Of a stretch of 38,472 nt of DNA, positions 7,467 to 17,767 are shown piece after piece. This DNA comes from Saprospiraceae bacterium (GTDB lineage Bacteria > Bacteroidota > Bacteroidia > Chitinophagales > Saprospiraceae). Where the stretch lies: NCBI GenBank assembly GCA_029263015.1, contig JAJCYI010000050.1, forward strand, positions 1-38,472, given 5' to 3'. Under the pieces are notes generated by a model. The model saw nothing but the letters and a program-made list of their open reading frames with translations, was not told where the DNA came from and made no database searches. Numbering within the stretch: position 1 is the first letter of the stretch; every line of letters starts with the position of its first letter. A program made the position numbers and the translations under genes.

Positions 7467-8756
7467 ATGCGTAAAACGAACTACTTTTTCACTGCACTCC
7501 TCCTCATTCTATCCATTTCACTAAACGCCCAAATAAAATACTTGCATTGTGGCCAACTCATTGACTGCACGGACAATTCGGTAAAAAAAGAAATGACCGT
7601 TATAGTTGATGGGAAGATGATCGTGGAGGTGCAAAAAGGATATGCAGACGCCCCCAAAAGCGCCAGCACAATTGACCTAAAAAACAAAACCGTGATGCCC
7701 GGCTTAATGGACATGCACGTTCACATCGAGGGCGAAATCAGCCCGAAGCGCTATGAAGAAAATTTTCGGATGAATAACGCTGACAAAGCCTTGCGGGCCA
7801 CGCAATATGCTGAAAGAACCTTGATGGCAGGGTTCACGACAGTGCGTGACCTCGGCGGTTCTGGCGTGAATGTCTCCTTGCGGAATGCCATCAACAAGGG
7901 CTGGGTGAAAGGGCCACGCATTTTCACAGCGGAAAAAGCACTTGCAACTACCGGTGGCCATGCCGACCCAACTAATGGTGTCAGGGACGACCTGAAAGGC
8001 GATCCAGGGCCCAAAGAGGGAGTTGTCAACAGCAAGGAAGATGCTTGGAAAGCAGTTCGGCAGCGTTATAAAAATGGGGCGGACTGTATCAAGATCACCG
8101 CAACGGGAGGCGTTTTGAGTGTTGCCGCTTCTGGCCAAAACCCCCAATTCAATGCAGAAGAACTGGCCGAAATTATCAAAGCTGCCAATGACTATGGCTT
8201 CCACGTTGCTGCACATGCACATGGCAAAGAAGGCATGAAAAGGGCAGTAATTGCTGGTGTCACCAGCATTGAACATGGCACTTTCATGGACGAAGAAGTG
8301 ATGGAATTGATGAAAAAACATGGCACTTATTACGTACCCACGATTTCAGCAGGAAAGTCTGTTGCGGAGAAAGCAGCCGTGCCGGGTTATTTCCCAAAAG
8401 TGGTGGCGCTCAAAGCCGCAGCCATTGGCCCACAGATTCAGGATACTTTTGCGAAAGCATACAAAGGGGGGGTGAAAATCGCATTCGGCACCGACTCCGG
8501 CGTTTCCCCCCACGGTGACAATGCAAAAGAGTTTATCTATATGACCGAAGCGGGGATGCCCGTACTGGAAGCCATCCATTCTGCCACCGTGACCACCGCT
8601 GCTTTATTGAAAAAATCAGATGTGCTGGGCACCATCCAAAAAGGAAAATATGCCGACATCATCGCCGTGGACGACAACCCAGTTGACAATATTGAAACAA
8701 TGCTCCATGTGCGGTTCGTGATGAAAGAAGGGGAGGTTTTTAAGCATGAACAGTGA
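7467..8756 (+). CDS. Secreted metal-dependent amidohydrolase
   Basis: The 429-residue protein has an N-terminal signal peptide (cleavage near residue 21, LNA-Q), so the enzyme is exported. The binuclear amidohydrolase signature is complete: HVH (84-86), a carbamylatable lysine in CIKITATGG (Lys209), His250/His252 in AAHAH, His270 in IEHGT and Asp343 in GTDSG. The arrangement matches the imidazolonepropionase-like/Xaa-Pro dipeptidase group. A periplasmic peptidase or cyclic-amidase role is likely, but the substrate is not determined. The stop lies in a short AGTGAGT/AGCGAGT repeat. Confidence 0.9.
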   Translation: MRKTNYFFTALLLILSISLNAQIKYLHCGQLIDCTDNSVKKEMTVIVDGKMIVEVQKGYADAPKSASTIDLKNKTVMPGLMDMHVHIEGEISPKRYEENFRMNNADKALRATQYAERTLMAGFTTVRDLGGSGVNVSLRNAINKGWVKGPRIFTAEKALATTGGHADPTNGVRDDLKGDPGPKEGVVNSKEDAWKAVRQRYKNGADCIKITATGGVLSVAASGQNPQFNAEELAEIIKAANDYGFHVAAHAHGKEGMKRAVIAGVTSIEHGTFMDEEVMELMKKHGTYYVPTISAGKSVAEKAAVPGYFPKVVALKAAAIGPQIQDTFAKAYKGGVKIAFGTDSGVSPHGDNAKEFIYMTEAGMPVLEAIHSATVTTAALLKKSDVLGTIQKGKYADIIAVDDNPVDNIETMLHVRFVMKEGEVFKHEQ

Positions 8757-8801
8757 GTAGCGAGTAATTGTCTCTACCCTGAACAGATTCGCCGCCGGGA
8801 G

Positions 8802-8822
8802 AAGGCACAGGCACTGTGCCTT
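8802..8822. terminator. Hairpin between convergent genes
   Basis: AAGGCACAG-GCA-CTGTGCCTT gives a 9-base-pair perfect stem with a 3-base loop. It lies 46 bases past the amidohydrolase stop and overlaps the stop codon of the convergent T9SS gene. No T-run follows on either strand, so its terminator role is inferred from position. Confidence 0.45.
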
Positions 8823-10338
8823 ACTCCATCTTCACCAGCTTCCCGCTTTTCAGTAGCGCCCCGCTTTCCCGTATTTCGTAAAAATAAAGCCCCGCTTGTA
8901 GCCCGTCCAGCCAGATGGTGTTCCGCCCCGCAAGGAGGGGCTGCACCTTGTACCTCTGGCCGATGGCATCGTACAGGACAATTTTTACATTTTTGGGTAG
9001 ATAATCTTTCAGTTCTACATATACCAATTCTCGACAGGGGTTGGGGAATACGGCAACCTCGACTTCTGGGACAGTTTCATAAGTTGGAACCAGCCCACAA
9101 TACAGCGTGACCAGACACCCGTCGGCGGTGACCTTGACCAGCCAGATGTAGCGCTGGCCCTGCTCGGTGGCCGAGCCGCCGGCCACGATGCTGCCGCTGG
9201 AGAGCACCCCCACGCCCCCGAAAAAGTGGTCGTTGAGGTTCAAGGACTGGAAAGGCGGCAGGTCGTGCCGCGACCAGATGCTGTCGCCCTCCGGGGAGAA
9301 CTTCATCAGCCAGCCCGAGGCCCGTTTGTCCCCGTTTATTTCCACAATGCTCTCCCCTGCTGCTATAAAATTGCCGTCGGGTGTCGGCTCTATGTCCAGG
9401 AAGTTGACCTGGGAACCCAGGCTGCCGGTACGGCCGTAGCGCTTGACCCATTCTATTTCAAAATCCCCGTTCAGTTTGGATAAAGTGGGCTGGACTATTT
9501 TTACCCCCTGTGACGTTACATCAACTATTGACTTTCCGTAAATGATTATACCGTTGTCACCTGTCACGTTTATTTTCCGGAGGTAGCCGATGTCAGGATC
9601 GGGCTCTGACTCCCAACTGTCAATGATGTCCCCGTTGAGGTTTAGATAACGGATCACCGTCTTGGCAGGAGCGCTAGAGCCAATTTCAAAGGTGGTGTGT
9701 TCTGCGCTTCCCACAACCAATGTCGAATCATCGAGTATGTCAACATCCAGTACATTGCCCCAAAAATTTGGGTCTCCAAAATATTTGTGCCAGACGATTT
9801 CCCCGTTTTCGTCCACCCTTCTAACAAACGGTCGGAGCACCAGGTCTGGGTCCTGGATAGACCCGTACAGGATATAGCCACCGTCGATTTCCAATATGCT
9901 GTACCAAAAATTGCTGGCATTGACTGTGTCGGGGTATTCTTTGATGAACTCCACTTCAAGTTCGCTGTCCACTTTGACCAGCCATGCACTGTTGCTGACA
10001 AGGGGCGCTGTTGTCATGGCATACCCCCCGTCTTGGGCTGCCGTTATTTTCCCCCAGCTTTTATCGATTGACAATAGATCACCTGATGAATCCACTATGA
10101 CATTCGATTTGACCAGGTTTCCAGATGAATCCACTTTCACTAGGATGACACCTTGTTGGTAACCAATGGTATCTGCCTGTGCCATGCCATAGCCTATGAT
10201 CGTATCGTTCACTACTATCATGTCCCGCAAGTGGTTCAAGGGAAAACCAGCATCTATTATTTTGTTGAAGCCGGGCTGCGCGGAGGTTTGGCAAATAAAA
10301 AATAGGAAGGATAGGAACGTATAAAAAATCCTGAACAT
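8821..10338 (-). CDS. T9SS-secreted repeat protein, probable beta-propeller
   Basis: The 505-residue protein starts at the ATG at 10338, which gives a standard signal peptide (MFRIFYTFLSFLFFICQTSA). An ATG at 10404 would add an unconvincing extension. The body repeats a WLVKVD/WLMKFSPEGDSIW-type motif about every 50-60 residues, as in secreted propeller-like proteins. The C-terminus has the type A sorting signal (VAVFPNPCRELVYVEL ... GLYFYEIRESG), which directs transport across the outer membrane. The DNA between about 9110 and 9470 is much richer in G and C than the rest of the gene, suggesting a mosaic. The ligand is unknown. Confidence 0.85.
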   Translation of the reverse strand: MFRIFYTFLSFLFFICQTSAQPGFNKIIDAGFPLNHLRDMIVVNDTIIGYGMAQADTIGYQQGVILVKVDSSGNLVKSNVIVDSSGDLLSIDKSWGKITAAQDGGYAMTTAPLVSNSAWLVKVDSELEVEFIKEYPDTVNASNFWYSILEIDGGYILYGSIQDPDLVLRPFVRRVDENGEIVWHKYFGDPNFWGNVLDVDILDDSTLVVGSAEHTTFEIGSSAPAKTVIRYLNLNGDIIDSWESEPDPDIGYLRKINVTGDNGIIIYGKSIVDVTSQGVKIVQPTLSKLNGDFEIEWVKRYGRTGSLGSQVNFLDIEPTPDGNFIAAGESIVEINGDKRASGWLMKFSPEGDSIWSRHDLPPFQSLNLNDHFFGGVGVLSSGSIVAGGSATEQGQRYIWLVKVTADGCLVTLYCGLVPTYETVPEVEVAVFPNPCRELVYVELKDYLPKNVKIVLYDAIGQRYKVQPLLAGRNTIWLDGLQAGLYFYEIRESGALLKSGKLVKME

Positions 10339-10400
10339 GGTGGATGCATTGAGAAACGCCGGGCATGAAAACCATGTCCGGCGTAATGAATGGATAATGA

Positions 10401-10751
10401 TCAACGGGAAATTATCAGCTTGCTCTGCTGCAATGTATTGTGGTTCCCGTCCCGCACTTCAATGTAGAACAGGCCGGGTAGCAGGCCCTCTACGGAAAAA
10501 GTATTCTTTGTGGTACTGGCAGGCAGTATTTTCCTGAGCACTTCTTTTCCCTGTGCATTCAAGAACACGACAAGCCCATCGGACGGCATCCCTTCTTCCA
10601 GTTCGATGGTCACGGTGCTATTGGCAGGGTTGGGATAAATGCGGAAGCCCTGCCGTGAAAGGCCCTCTTTCTCGTTGACTGTTGTATTGCCGGTGTTCCC
10701 GATGTAATTCTGGTTGGCAGAGCCAGAGCAGTCCGGTATAGACATAAACAT
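10401..10751 (-). pseudogene. Orphan T9SS sorting domain, probable gene remnant
   Basis: The open frame of 116 residues contains little beyond a type A sorting domain (FRIYPNPANSTVTIELEEG ... GLFYIEVRDGN). Ahead of it is a short stretch MFMSIPDCSGSANQNY. No signal peptide starts from the ATG at 10751. The frame continues upstream as hydrophobic FLTLNFFIM without a start codon before a TAA, which looks like a signal peptide that lost its ATG. It lies 62 bases upstream of, and parallel to, another T9SS cargo gene. I infer the end of a deleted cargo gene, but a small expressed protein cannot be excluded. Confidence 0.55.
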
Positions 10752-11095
10752 GATAAAAAAATTTAAGGTTAAGAAATCAAGTAAAACAGGTGGGACTTAG
10801 AGTATTTATTCTTTTGAGAAGAACTTGATCCATGCACGGATTGCACGAATGTAAGCTATTTTAAATGGGTACACATTGATAAAATACAGAATGTCAAAAT
10901 GAATACAAAATGCTGTTATATAACATGGTCGGTATATCTCATTAGGAGACAGTAATGAATTGATTTAATACACTCCTTCTGACCTGAACCATAAACTTTC
11001 GTTAAATCAATTTCACCTGCAAACAAAAGCATTGTAACTTCGGGTTTTATATCGAGTATCAATAGGAAACAAGACTTGGTATTGAGGCCCGTCAA
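10752..11095. other. Divergent intergenic region, 344 bases
   Basis: No gene is supported here. A 12-base perfect palindrome, TGTTATATAACA, lies at 10914-10925 and could be an operator. A weak -7-like TAACTTCG (11035-11042) precedes the TamB-like gene. Unlike most gaps in this window, I see no heptamer array. Confidence 0.3.
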
Positions 11096-14000
11096 ATGGT
11101 AAAAAATTCAACAGAGAATAATGGAATTCCGGAAAAAGAGCCGGAAACAGCAAACAAGCGCAGTGGTAGGTACCGCTGGGTAAAGTGGTCTGTTTATTTT
11201 CTGTTGACTTTGTTCTTCCTCCCCATCCTTCTTTTCCAGATCCCCTTTGTTCAAAATTATGCAGCACAAGAACTGACCAATTTCCTATCGAAAGAATTAA
11301 AAACAGAAGTCTCTATCAAACGGGTTAAGTTGGGTCTTTTTTATGAAATAAAAATGGATGAGTTCTACATCGAGGATTTAAAGGGAGACACGCTTTCATA
11401 TATTGGTCTATTGGATGTTGACCACAGTGGCCTGTACCACTTGATGCACCAAGAACTAGAGATCGAATCGTTGACCCTCAACGATGGCTATTTCAACATC
11501 AGTAGAGAAGCGGGGAAAGAAGAAAACAATTTCCAGTTTATTGTTGACTATTTTTCGAAGCCAAATAATGATGAAGATATTGAACAAAAGCCAGCCAAAC
11601 CATTCTCGCTACTACTAAACCAAGTCATCCTTAACAACGTCCATATTTACAGGCAGGATAGTACCAAATCGGAAATGATTGATTTGAAGATTGGAAGGCT
11701 TGAGGCTAGTATTGACTTATTTGACTTAAGTAATCAAAAAATCGAAATGGCCTCCATGTACATTTTTGGGCCGGAAGTTATACTGGATCAATATGAGCGG
11801 CAGATCTTTCCGGAACCGGCCATTCCTGCGGATTCAGATCCTGACGAAATAAGTACCGAAAATATCCCTCCTCCTTCCCAAAGTTTTCAGTTTTCAATAA
11901 TAGATTTCAACATTTCAGGCGGTTCCTTCAATTTTTCGAATAGGCGTAAAGAACCTATCAAACTGACCGAAGAGGGGGTACTGAACTTAAACCACCTGGA
12001 TGTCTTCTCCATCAACTTCGAATTTAGGGATTTGGAATTTACCGACGAACTTGAATTCCATGGAAAAGTAGAATCTTCATCGCTCCGGGAACGCAATGGG
12101 TTTGTCCTCCAAAACCTCTCGGCCAATGACGCCACATTGACCTGTGAAGGGCTTTCGCTGCTTGGCATGGAATTGAAGACCCCGCAGACTACGCTCGGAG
12201 ACACGCTTATATTCAAGTACAGCAACTACCATGATTGGGAATCCTTTCCCGACGATGTGAAAATGGATTTGAAGTTCAGCGAGGAGGCTTATGTGTCGCT
12301 CAAAGACATCATGACTTTTGCCCCAAAACTTGAGAACAACTTATTTTTTAAAGAAAACAAAAACGAGGAGGTCAATATTACAGGCCGATTCAAAGGCCCC
12401 GTGAACAGGCTTGACGGCAGGGGGTTGAGTATCAACCTCGCCAATGGCGTGCTGATCGAAGGAAACTTCAGTACCATCAATTTAGCCGTAAAAGATGAGC
12501 AATTCCTGCACTTGGAACTTGACAGGATGCGGACTCGGATGCGGACTTTACGGAAACTCATCCCTGGGTTCACCCCTCCCGAAAACTTCGACCACCTTGG
12601 GAAGTTGGATTTTAGCGGAAACTTTGATGGGTTCTTCGTTGATTTTGTGGCCAATGGAAAACTGAAAACAGACATTGGCTCAGGCAGCATGGATGTAAAC
12701 ATGAAACTGGGCGAAGGCCGTAACGAGGCCCTCTATTCCGGAGATCTCCGACTGTTTGACTTTGACCTCGGCGTGTGGTCAGGTAATTCGGATTTTGGCA
12801 ATATAACCGCTCGAACTACGGTGAAAGAAGGCGTCGGCCTTTCATTGAACCAAGCACAGGCCAAAGTGAACGGAAGGATTGACAGTCTAAATTTTAAAGG
12901 GTATCAATACACAAATGCCACACTTAACGGGGAGTTGAAAAAGAACCTCTTCAACGGGGATTTGGCCATCGATGACGAAAATATCCGATTTAATTTTGGT
13001 GGCGAAGTCAACTTTACCGACACCATCCCTGCCTTTGATTTCAAAACCGATATCCGCCGCCTTGCGCTAAAAAAACTTAACCTTTCAAAAAAGGATCTCC
13101 AGTTTAGTGGAAAAGCTGATCTAAAATTGAAAGGGAAGACCCTTTCCGATGTAGTTGGTGATGCAGAAGTCTTTGATTTTCTGGTCATTAAAAACCACAC
13201 TGATACGCTCAATCTTGAATCGGCAACGGTCAGTTCTACTCTTTCTGAAACAGGCGAGAAGCATTTCAAAGTAAATTCCAACCTTGGTAATGTGGATATT
13301 AATGGCCGGTTTGACATCGAAAAAATACCAAACAAATTCGTTGAGTTTCTATATGAAAACTATCCCAGGCTCGCCAGTAAATTGAAGCTGCCAGTAAATG
13401 ATATTATTCCCGACACCATGCAGTTTTTTTACACAGTGGAGTTGTTTGAACTGCAAAACCTCGTCAATTTTTTCGATGAAAAAATCAAAGGGTTTGACGA
13501 GACTAAGATCACTGGCTCTTATGATGGTTATAAATCCAAGCTTGCCCTCGAAATAGAAATCCCGAACTGGAGCTATGAAAATATTTCTTTCGATGATGTG
13601 TATGTCCGCACCAAACTGAACCACAATGAAGGCAGCATTCAATTGGGCGTAATTGAGACGCAGCTAAATAAAGACCGAAAACTATCCCCTATTTCTTTGA
13701 TCGGTTCGGTGTATAGCGATACCCTGGAGTTTTTGATCATTTCTTCCAACTTCTTCAAAATACTTGACAACATCAATATTAATGGTGTGCTTTCACTAGA
13801 TAAAGACGAGTCATGGCACGTCAATTTCAAACCTTCCGATTTGGTGATTATGAACCAGACCTGGAATATTGATACCGCTAACTATATCCGCATTGGGGAA
13901 GGTGAGTTAGAGACCAGGAATTTCCAAATGTACCACCAGGACCAACGCATTGTCCTGGCAAGTTTCCGAGATAGGGGGTTGGAGTTACAGGTGCGCAATG

Positions 14001-16015
14001 TCCCTATTGAGAAGATAGATTTTATCAGGAATATCAAAAACCACAAGCTGGAAGGAGTGGCCAATTTAGATGTAAAAGCAACAAATATATTCAAGCTGGA
14101 GGGGTTGTCCACTTCTTTTAAATTAAATGACCTGACCGTTAATGGCGACAATTACGGCAACTTGAATTTGATCGGTAATGCCAAAAGCATCAAAGAACAG
14201 GTGAATGCTGATTTGTCAATTGTTGGAGATTCCACCAGGGTTTCCCTTAGAGGCTTCTTGAACCCGCCCGGTTTTACCGCCAGCGAAACCAATAAATTTG
14301 GCAAAAATTATTTTGATTTCGATGCTGACCTTGAAAAGATCCCGGTCAAAATAATAGAATATTTTGTCCCGGCGGTACTTAACCCCGTCGGTTCAATTAC
14401 CGGAAAAGACATTCATATATACGGACCGTTTTCTGCCCCAGAACTGGAAGGAAAGATACATGTCAATGATATTTCTTTTAAGTTAAAACCCCTTCAGACA
14501 ACCTATAGAGTTCCAGAAGGGGAAGTAATTCTCACCAGCAGGGCCGTTGATGCAACGGGCAATTTGGTGTATGACCGTTTCAACAATATAGCTGTTCTGA
14601 CTGGAGGCCTCACTCACGACCACCTCCGCAAGTTTGGCCTTGACCTGACGATAAACACCCAAGCCAACTCACCGTTTCTTTCACTTGAAACCACTGAGGA
14701 TGACAATGCCGTATTCTATGGTACTGCACTCGGAACAGGATTCGCCCGTTTTTCTGGCAGTTTCAAACAACCGAGCTTATATGTGAGCGGGAGATCTATG
14801 CCTGGCACACATATGTTCCTTCCACTTACCACTAGTACGGTAAGTCAGGACAACAGGTTTATCCATTTTACAGAAGAAGACCGGAAAAAAGAAAACGTGA
14901 TACTGGAAGAGAACCAGGCCCAGGAACTGAGGGGACTCAATATGGAATACGACCTTAACATCACGTCAGATGCTGTCATGGAAGTTATTTTTGACAAAGC
15001 ATGGGGGGATGTTTTGAGTGGTACTGGCGAAGGACAAGTGAAGGTCATCCTTGACCGCAATGGCCGTTTTGAAATGTTTGGTGATGTTTCCATTTCGAGG
15101 GGTGACTACCTGTTCACCTTGATGAATATTGGTTTGAACAAGCCATTTACCGTAGAGCCTGGAGGCACGGTCTCTTGGACGGGCGACCCCTATAATGCCG
15201 ACATCAATATTGATGCAGTTTACAAAGGGGTAAGTGCCCCGATATATAGTTTTATCCAAGAATACATAAACGTTACATCTTCAGAGACACAGGATCAGGC
15301 AAAGAACAGCACACCGGTCCTCCTGTATATGAACCTGACTGGGAAATTGCTGACGCCAGACATCAGGTTCAATATCGAATTCCCATCACTTGACAGCGAA
15401 CTGAGGGGATTTGCCGAAAACAAACTCCGTACCATAAAACGCGACGAAAATGAACTGAACAGGCAGGTATTTGGGCTTTTGGTTTTGGGTCAATTCCTTC
15501 CTTCTGGATCATCCATTCAAGCTGGTGATGTGGGGTTGAATACTTTGAGTGAAATGCTTTCCAACCAATTGTCCATGTATTTGACAGAATTTATTTCAGA
15601 ACTTTTCACTGGCAGCAGCATTATTAAAGGCATTGATCTCGATCTATCGTACAACCGCTACACAACAGATTTTAGTGATCCTGATGTCAATCCTAATAAT
15701 GAACTGAGGGGCAGGGTGAAAATCCTCGTTACTGATAGGGTGTCGTTCAATTACGGCACACAATACGATACAGGTGGGAGCATATATACCAATGGCAGCG
15801 GACAATGGGCCAATGAGTTTGAAGTTGAAACCATCCTGACCAAAGACCATCGATTGATATTGAACGTATATAATGTCTATGAGCCTGATCTGGCCGGAGG
15901 ACGCCGTAGTAAAATAGGGGGCAGAGTTACCTACCGCAAAGAATTTGATTCATTAAAAGAATTGGTCAGACAGCGTGATAAGAAAAAGAATGGAGAATTG
16001 GAGATTGAGAATTGA
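11096..16015 (+). CDS. TamB-like translocation/assembly module protein (DUF490 domain)
   Basis: The 1639-residue protein has a short charged N-terminus, one membrane anchor (about residues 30-49) and an AsmA-like start (VQNYAAQELTNFLSKELKTEVSIKRVKL). Very long beta-rich repeats follow, then a C-terminal TamB/DUF490 domain (about 1150-1600). Such proteins span the periplasm from the inner membrane and serve outer-membrane protein assembly or lipid transfer. Bacteroidota usually carry one of this size. The last residues (NGELEIEN) and the stop are encoded by a heptamer array, just after the natural-looking end RQRDKKK. No TamA-like or BamA gene is adjacent. Confidence 0.9.
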   Translation: MVKNSTENNGIPEKEPETANKRSGRYRWVKWSVYFLLTLFFLPILLFQIPFVQNYAAQELTNFLSKELKTEVSIKRVKLGLFYEIKMDEFYIEDLKGDTLSYIGLLDVDHSGLYHLMHQELEIESLTLNDGYFNISREAGKEENNFQFIVDYFSKPNNDEDIEQKPAKPFSLLLNQVILNNVHIYRQDSTKSEMIDLKIGRLEASIDLFDLSNQKIEMASMYIFGPEVILDQYERQIFPEPAIPADSDPDEISTENIPPPSQSFQFSIIDFNISGGSFNFSNRRKEPIKLTEEGVLNLNHLDVFSINFEFRDLEFTDELEFHGKVESSSLRERNGFVLQNLSANDATLTCEGLSLLGMELKTPQTTLGDTLIFKYSNYHDWESFPDDVKMDLKFSEEAYVSLKDIMTFAPKLENNLFFKENKNEEVNITGRFKGPVNRLDGRGLSINLANGVLIEGNFSTINLAVKDEQFLHLELDRMRTRMRTLRKLIPGFTPPENFDHLGKLDFSGNFDGFFVDFVANGKLKTDIGSGSMDVNMKLGEGRNEALYSGDLRLFDFDLGVWSGNSDFGNITARTTVKEGVGLSLNQAQAKVNGRIDSLNFKGYQYTNATLNGELKKNLFNGDLAIDDENIRFNFGGEVNFTDTIPAFDFKTDIRRLALKKLNLSKKDLQFSGKADLKLKGKTLSDVVGDAEVFDFLVIKNHTDTLNLESATVSSTLSETGEKHFKVNSNLGNVDINGRFDIEKIPNKFVEFLYENYPRLASKLKLPVNDIIPDTMQFFYTVELFELQNLVNFFDEKIKGFDETKITGSYDGYKSKLALEIEIPNWSYENISFDDVYVRTKLNHNEGSIQLGVIETQLNKDRKLSPISLIGSVYSDTLEFLIISSNFFKILDNININGVLSLDKDESWHVNFKPSDLVIMNQTWNIDTANYIRIGEGELETRNFQMYHQDQRIVLASFRDRGLELQVRNVPIEKIDFIRNIKNHKLEGVANLDVKATNIFKLEGLSTSFKLNDLTVNGDNYGNLNLIGNAKSIKEQVNADLSIVGDSTRVSLRGFLNPPGFTASETNKFGKNYFDFDADLEKIPVKIIEYFVPAVLNPVGSITGKDIHIYGPFSAPELEGKIHVNDISFKLKPLQTTYRVPEGEVILTSRAVDATGNLVYDRFNNIAVLTGGLTHDHLRKFGLDLTINTQANSPFLSLETTEDDNAVFYGTALGTGFARFSGSFKQPSLYVSGRSMPGTHMFLPLTTSTVSQDNRFIHFTEEDRKKENVILEENQAQELRGLNMEYDLNITSDAVMEVIFDKAWGDVLSGTGEGQVKVILDRNGRFEMFGDVSISRGDYLFTLMNIGLNKPFTVEPGGTVSWTGDPYNADINIDAVYKGVSAPIYSFIQEYINVTSSETQDQAKNSTPVLLYMNLTGKLLTPDIRFNIEFPSLDSELRGFAENKLRTIKRDENELNRQVFGLLVLGQFLPSGSSIQAGDVGLNTLSEMLSNQLSMYLTEFISELFTGSSIIKGIDLDLSYNRYTTDFSDPDVNPNNELRGRVKILVTDRVSFNYGTQYDTGGSIYTNGSGQWANEFEVETILTKDHRLILNVYNVYEPDLAGGRRSKIGGRVTYRKEFDSLKELVRQRDKKKNGELEIEN

Positions 16016-16029
16016 GAATTTGGGTTTGG
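15988..16029. repeat. 7-base array at the TamB-like gene 3' end
   Basis: Six in-phase units: GAATGGA, GAATTGG, AGATTGA, GAATTGA, GAATTTG and GGTTTGG. The TGA stop (16013-16015) is inside it. Inverse-type units at 16118-16152 can pair with it to form a long hairpin after the gene. Confidence 0.85.
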
Positions 16030-16117
16030 ATTTGCCCAAAAAATTAGCAAGTCTAAATCGTTTGAAAATTTCTTTGATCTAAAATGTAAATCCTGTTGAA
16101 TTCCCAGTTGCTGGTTT

Positions 16118-16152
16118 CTCAATTCTCAATTCTTAATTTTCCATTCTTAATT
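16118..16152. repeat. 7-base array before the AAA+ ATPase
   Basis: Two CTCAATT, then CTTAATT, TTCCATT and CTTAATT. The first units are the exact inverse of the AATTGAG phase of the array at 15988-16029. Confidence 0.85.
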
Positions 16153-16204
16153 TATTCCCAAAGTTTGCACCTTTGCGTAAACTAAATTTTCACACAGCAT
16201 TTAC

Positions 16205-17686
16205 ATGAAAAAAGTAAAAACACTCGGTGACCTAAAAGCCATTGGTTATAAATCCCGCTCTATTAAAGATGAATTGAGAGAAAACCTCATTCAAAAACTG
16301 AAGAACAAAGAAAAGGTATTCGAAGGCATTTTTGGCTTTGAAGACACCGTGCTGCCAGATGTAGAAAGAGCCATCCTTTCCCGGCACAATATGGTCCTCT
16401 TAGGATTGAGGGGCCAAGCCAAAACACGCATTGCACGCATGTTGATAAACTTGCTGGACGAGTACATGCCGATCGTAGCGGAAAGTGAACTGAACGATGA
16501 CCCATTAGCTCCGATCAGTCGGTACGCACGTGACCTGGTAACAGAAAAAGGCGATGACACACCGATCAGCTGGGTACACCGCAACGACCGATATGTGGAA
16601 AAACTCGCCACACCCGATGTGAGCATTGCTGACCTGGTTGGTGATGTGGATCCGATTAAAGCTGCCACCTTGAAATTGGCCTATGCCGACGAACGGGTGT
16701 TGCACTTTGGCCTCATTCCCCGTTCGCACCGCAGCATTTTTGTCATTAATGAATTGCCGGATTTACAAGCAAGAATCCAGGTCTCTTTATTCAATATTTT
16801 ACAAGAAGGAGACATGCAGATCAGAGGCTTCAAACTTCGCCTGCCACTCGATATCCAGTTTATGTTTACTGCCAATCCAGAGGATTATACCAACCGGGGA
16901 AGCATTATCACTCCACTGAAAGACCGCATCGAGAGTCAGATATTGACCCACTATCCGCGCAGTATCGAAATAGCCAGAAACATTACCAAACAAGAGGCCT
17001 CGATCCCCACAGAACAGCAAAAAAAAATTCTTGTACCAGATATGTTGCAAGTCCTGCTGGAACAGGTTTCCTTTTGCGCCCGCGAAAGTGAATTGATTGA
17101 TGAAAAAAGCGGCGTGTCAGCCAGGCTCAGCATTTCGGCATATGAAAACCTGGTGAGTACTGCCGAGCGCCGTATGCTGCTGAATGGTGAAAAATCTACC
17201 TCCGCCAGGATCACGGATTTTTGGGGAATCATACCAGCCATCACTGGCAAAGTGGAATTGGTTTACGAAGGTGAACAAGAAGGACTTTATACTGTCGCAT
17301 TGAATTTGGTGGGCGCTGCGGTGAAGAAGCTGTTCCTCGACTATTTCCCCAACCCCGACAAGCCCCGCCATGGCGAAAGCAGCGACCCTTATGGCATCAT
17401 CAAAGCCTGGTTTGGAGGTGGCAACAAAGTCAATTTATTGACGGATGCAACAGACCAAGAATATAAAAAAGAACTGAACAAAGTAGCAGGGTTACAAAAG
17501 TTCGTGGCAACATTCAACATCCCCAAAAAGGCGGAACTTGCTTTTATGGAACTCGTTCTTTTCGGCCTAACTGAGTTTAACGTGATCGGCAAAAACCTCG
17601 TTGAGACTACCCTTACCTTTGAGGACAGCCTGGCCGGCATGTTCGATAAGGAAGACGGTGATGATGACATTGGGGGTATGTTTTAG
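16205..17686 (+). CDS. MoxR/magnesium-chelatase-type AAA+ ATPase
   Basis: The 493-residue cytoplasmic AAA+ protein has Walker A at 67-74 (GLRGQAKT, with Ala in place of the usual second Gly). The Walker B position reads SIFVINELPD (179-187), with Asn182 before Glu183 instead of Asp-Glu. Sensor 1 is in FMFTANPED (221-229), and an arginine-rich block TPLKDRIESQ follows. From memory, these variants are shared by a well-populated branch labelled magnesium chelatase or sigma-54-interacting in databases, so they need not mean inactivity. Family members work with VWA-domain partners in remodelling metal or protein complexes. No such partner is adjacent, though a VWA membrane protein lies at 31.1-33.2 kb. 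Confidence 0.88.
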   Translation: MKKVKTLGDLKAIGYKSRSIKDELRENLIQKLKNKEKVFEGIFGFEDTVLPDVERAILSRHNMVLLGLRGQAKTRIARMLINLLDEYMPIVAESELNDDPLAPISRYARDLVTEKGDDTPISWVHRNDRYVEKLATPDVSIADLVGDVDPIKAATLKLAYADERVLHFGLIPRSHRSIFVINELPDLQARIQVSLFNILQEGDMQIRGFKLRLPLDIQFMFTANPEDYTNRGSIITPLKDRIESQILTHYPRSIEIARNITKQEASIPTEQQKKILVPDMLQVLLEQVSFCARESELIDEKSGVSARLSISAYENLVSTAERRMLLNGEKSTSARITDFWGIIPAITGKVELVYEGEQEGLYTVALNLVGAAVKKLFLDYFPNPDKPRHGESSDPYGIIKAWFGGGNKVNLLTDATDQEYKKELNKVAGLQKFVATFNIPKKAELAFMELVLFGLTEFNVIGKNLVETTLTFEDSLAGMFDKEDGDDDIGGMF

Positions 17687-17767
17687 TGTGTAAAATTATT
17701 ACCTGAAATCTGGTCAAAAGCACAACAGGTTAGCCATCTGAAATATCATGGTGTAAGCTTATTTTCC

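Noticed and set aside
7704-8321. 205-residue minus-strand frame
   Set aside because: It is antisense to the amidohydrolase, whose metal ligands are all present. No independent support.
9077-9451. Minus-strand 124-residue frame in the GC-rich patch
   Set aside because: It overlaps the T9SS cargo gene in another frame. It is an Arg/Gly-rich product caused by the local GC composition.
10920-11032. 37-codon minus-strand frame reading EIDLTKVYGSGQ, reminiscent of ABC ATPase starts
   Set aside because: Too short, no P-loop follows and no second fragment was found nearby. Probably chance.
16382-16760. AAA+ ATPase considered inactive because Walker A and B are altered
   Set aside because: Ala in the P-loop and Asn before the Walker B Glu appear typical of this branch, so they are not evidence of decay.
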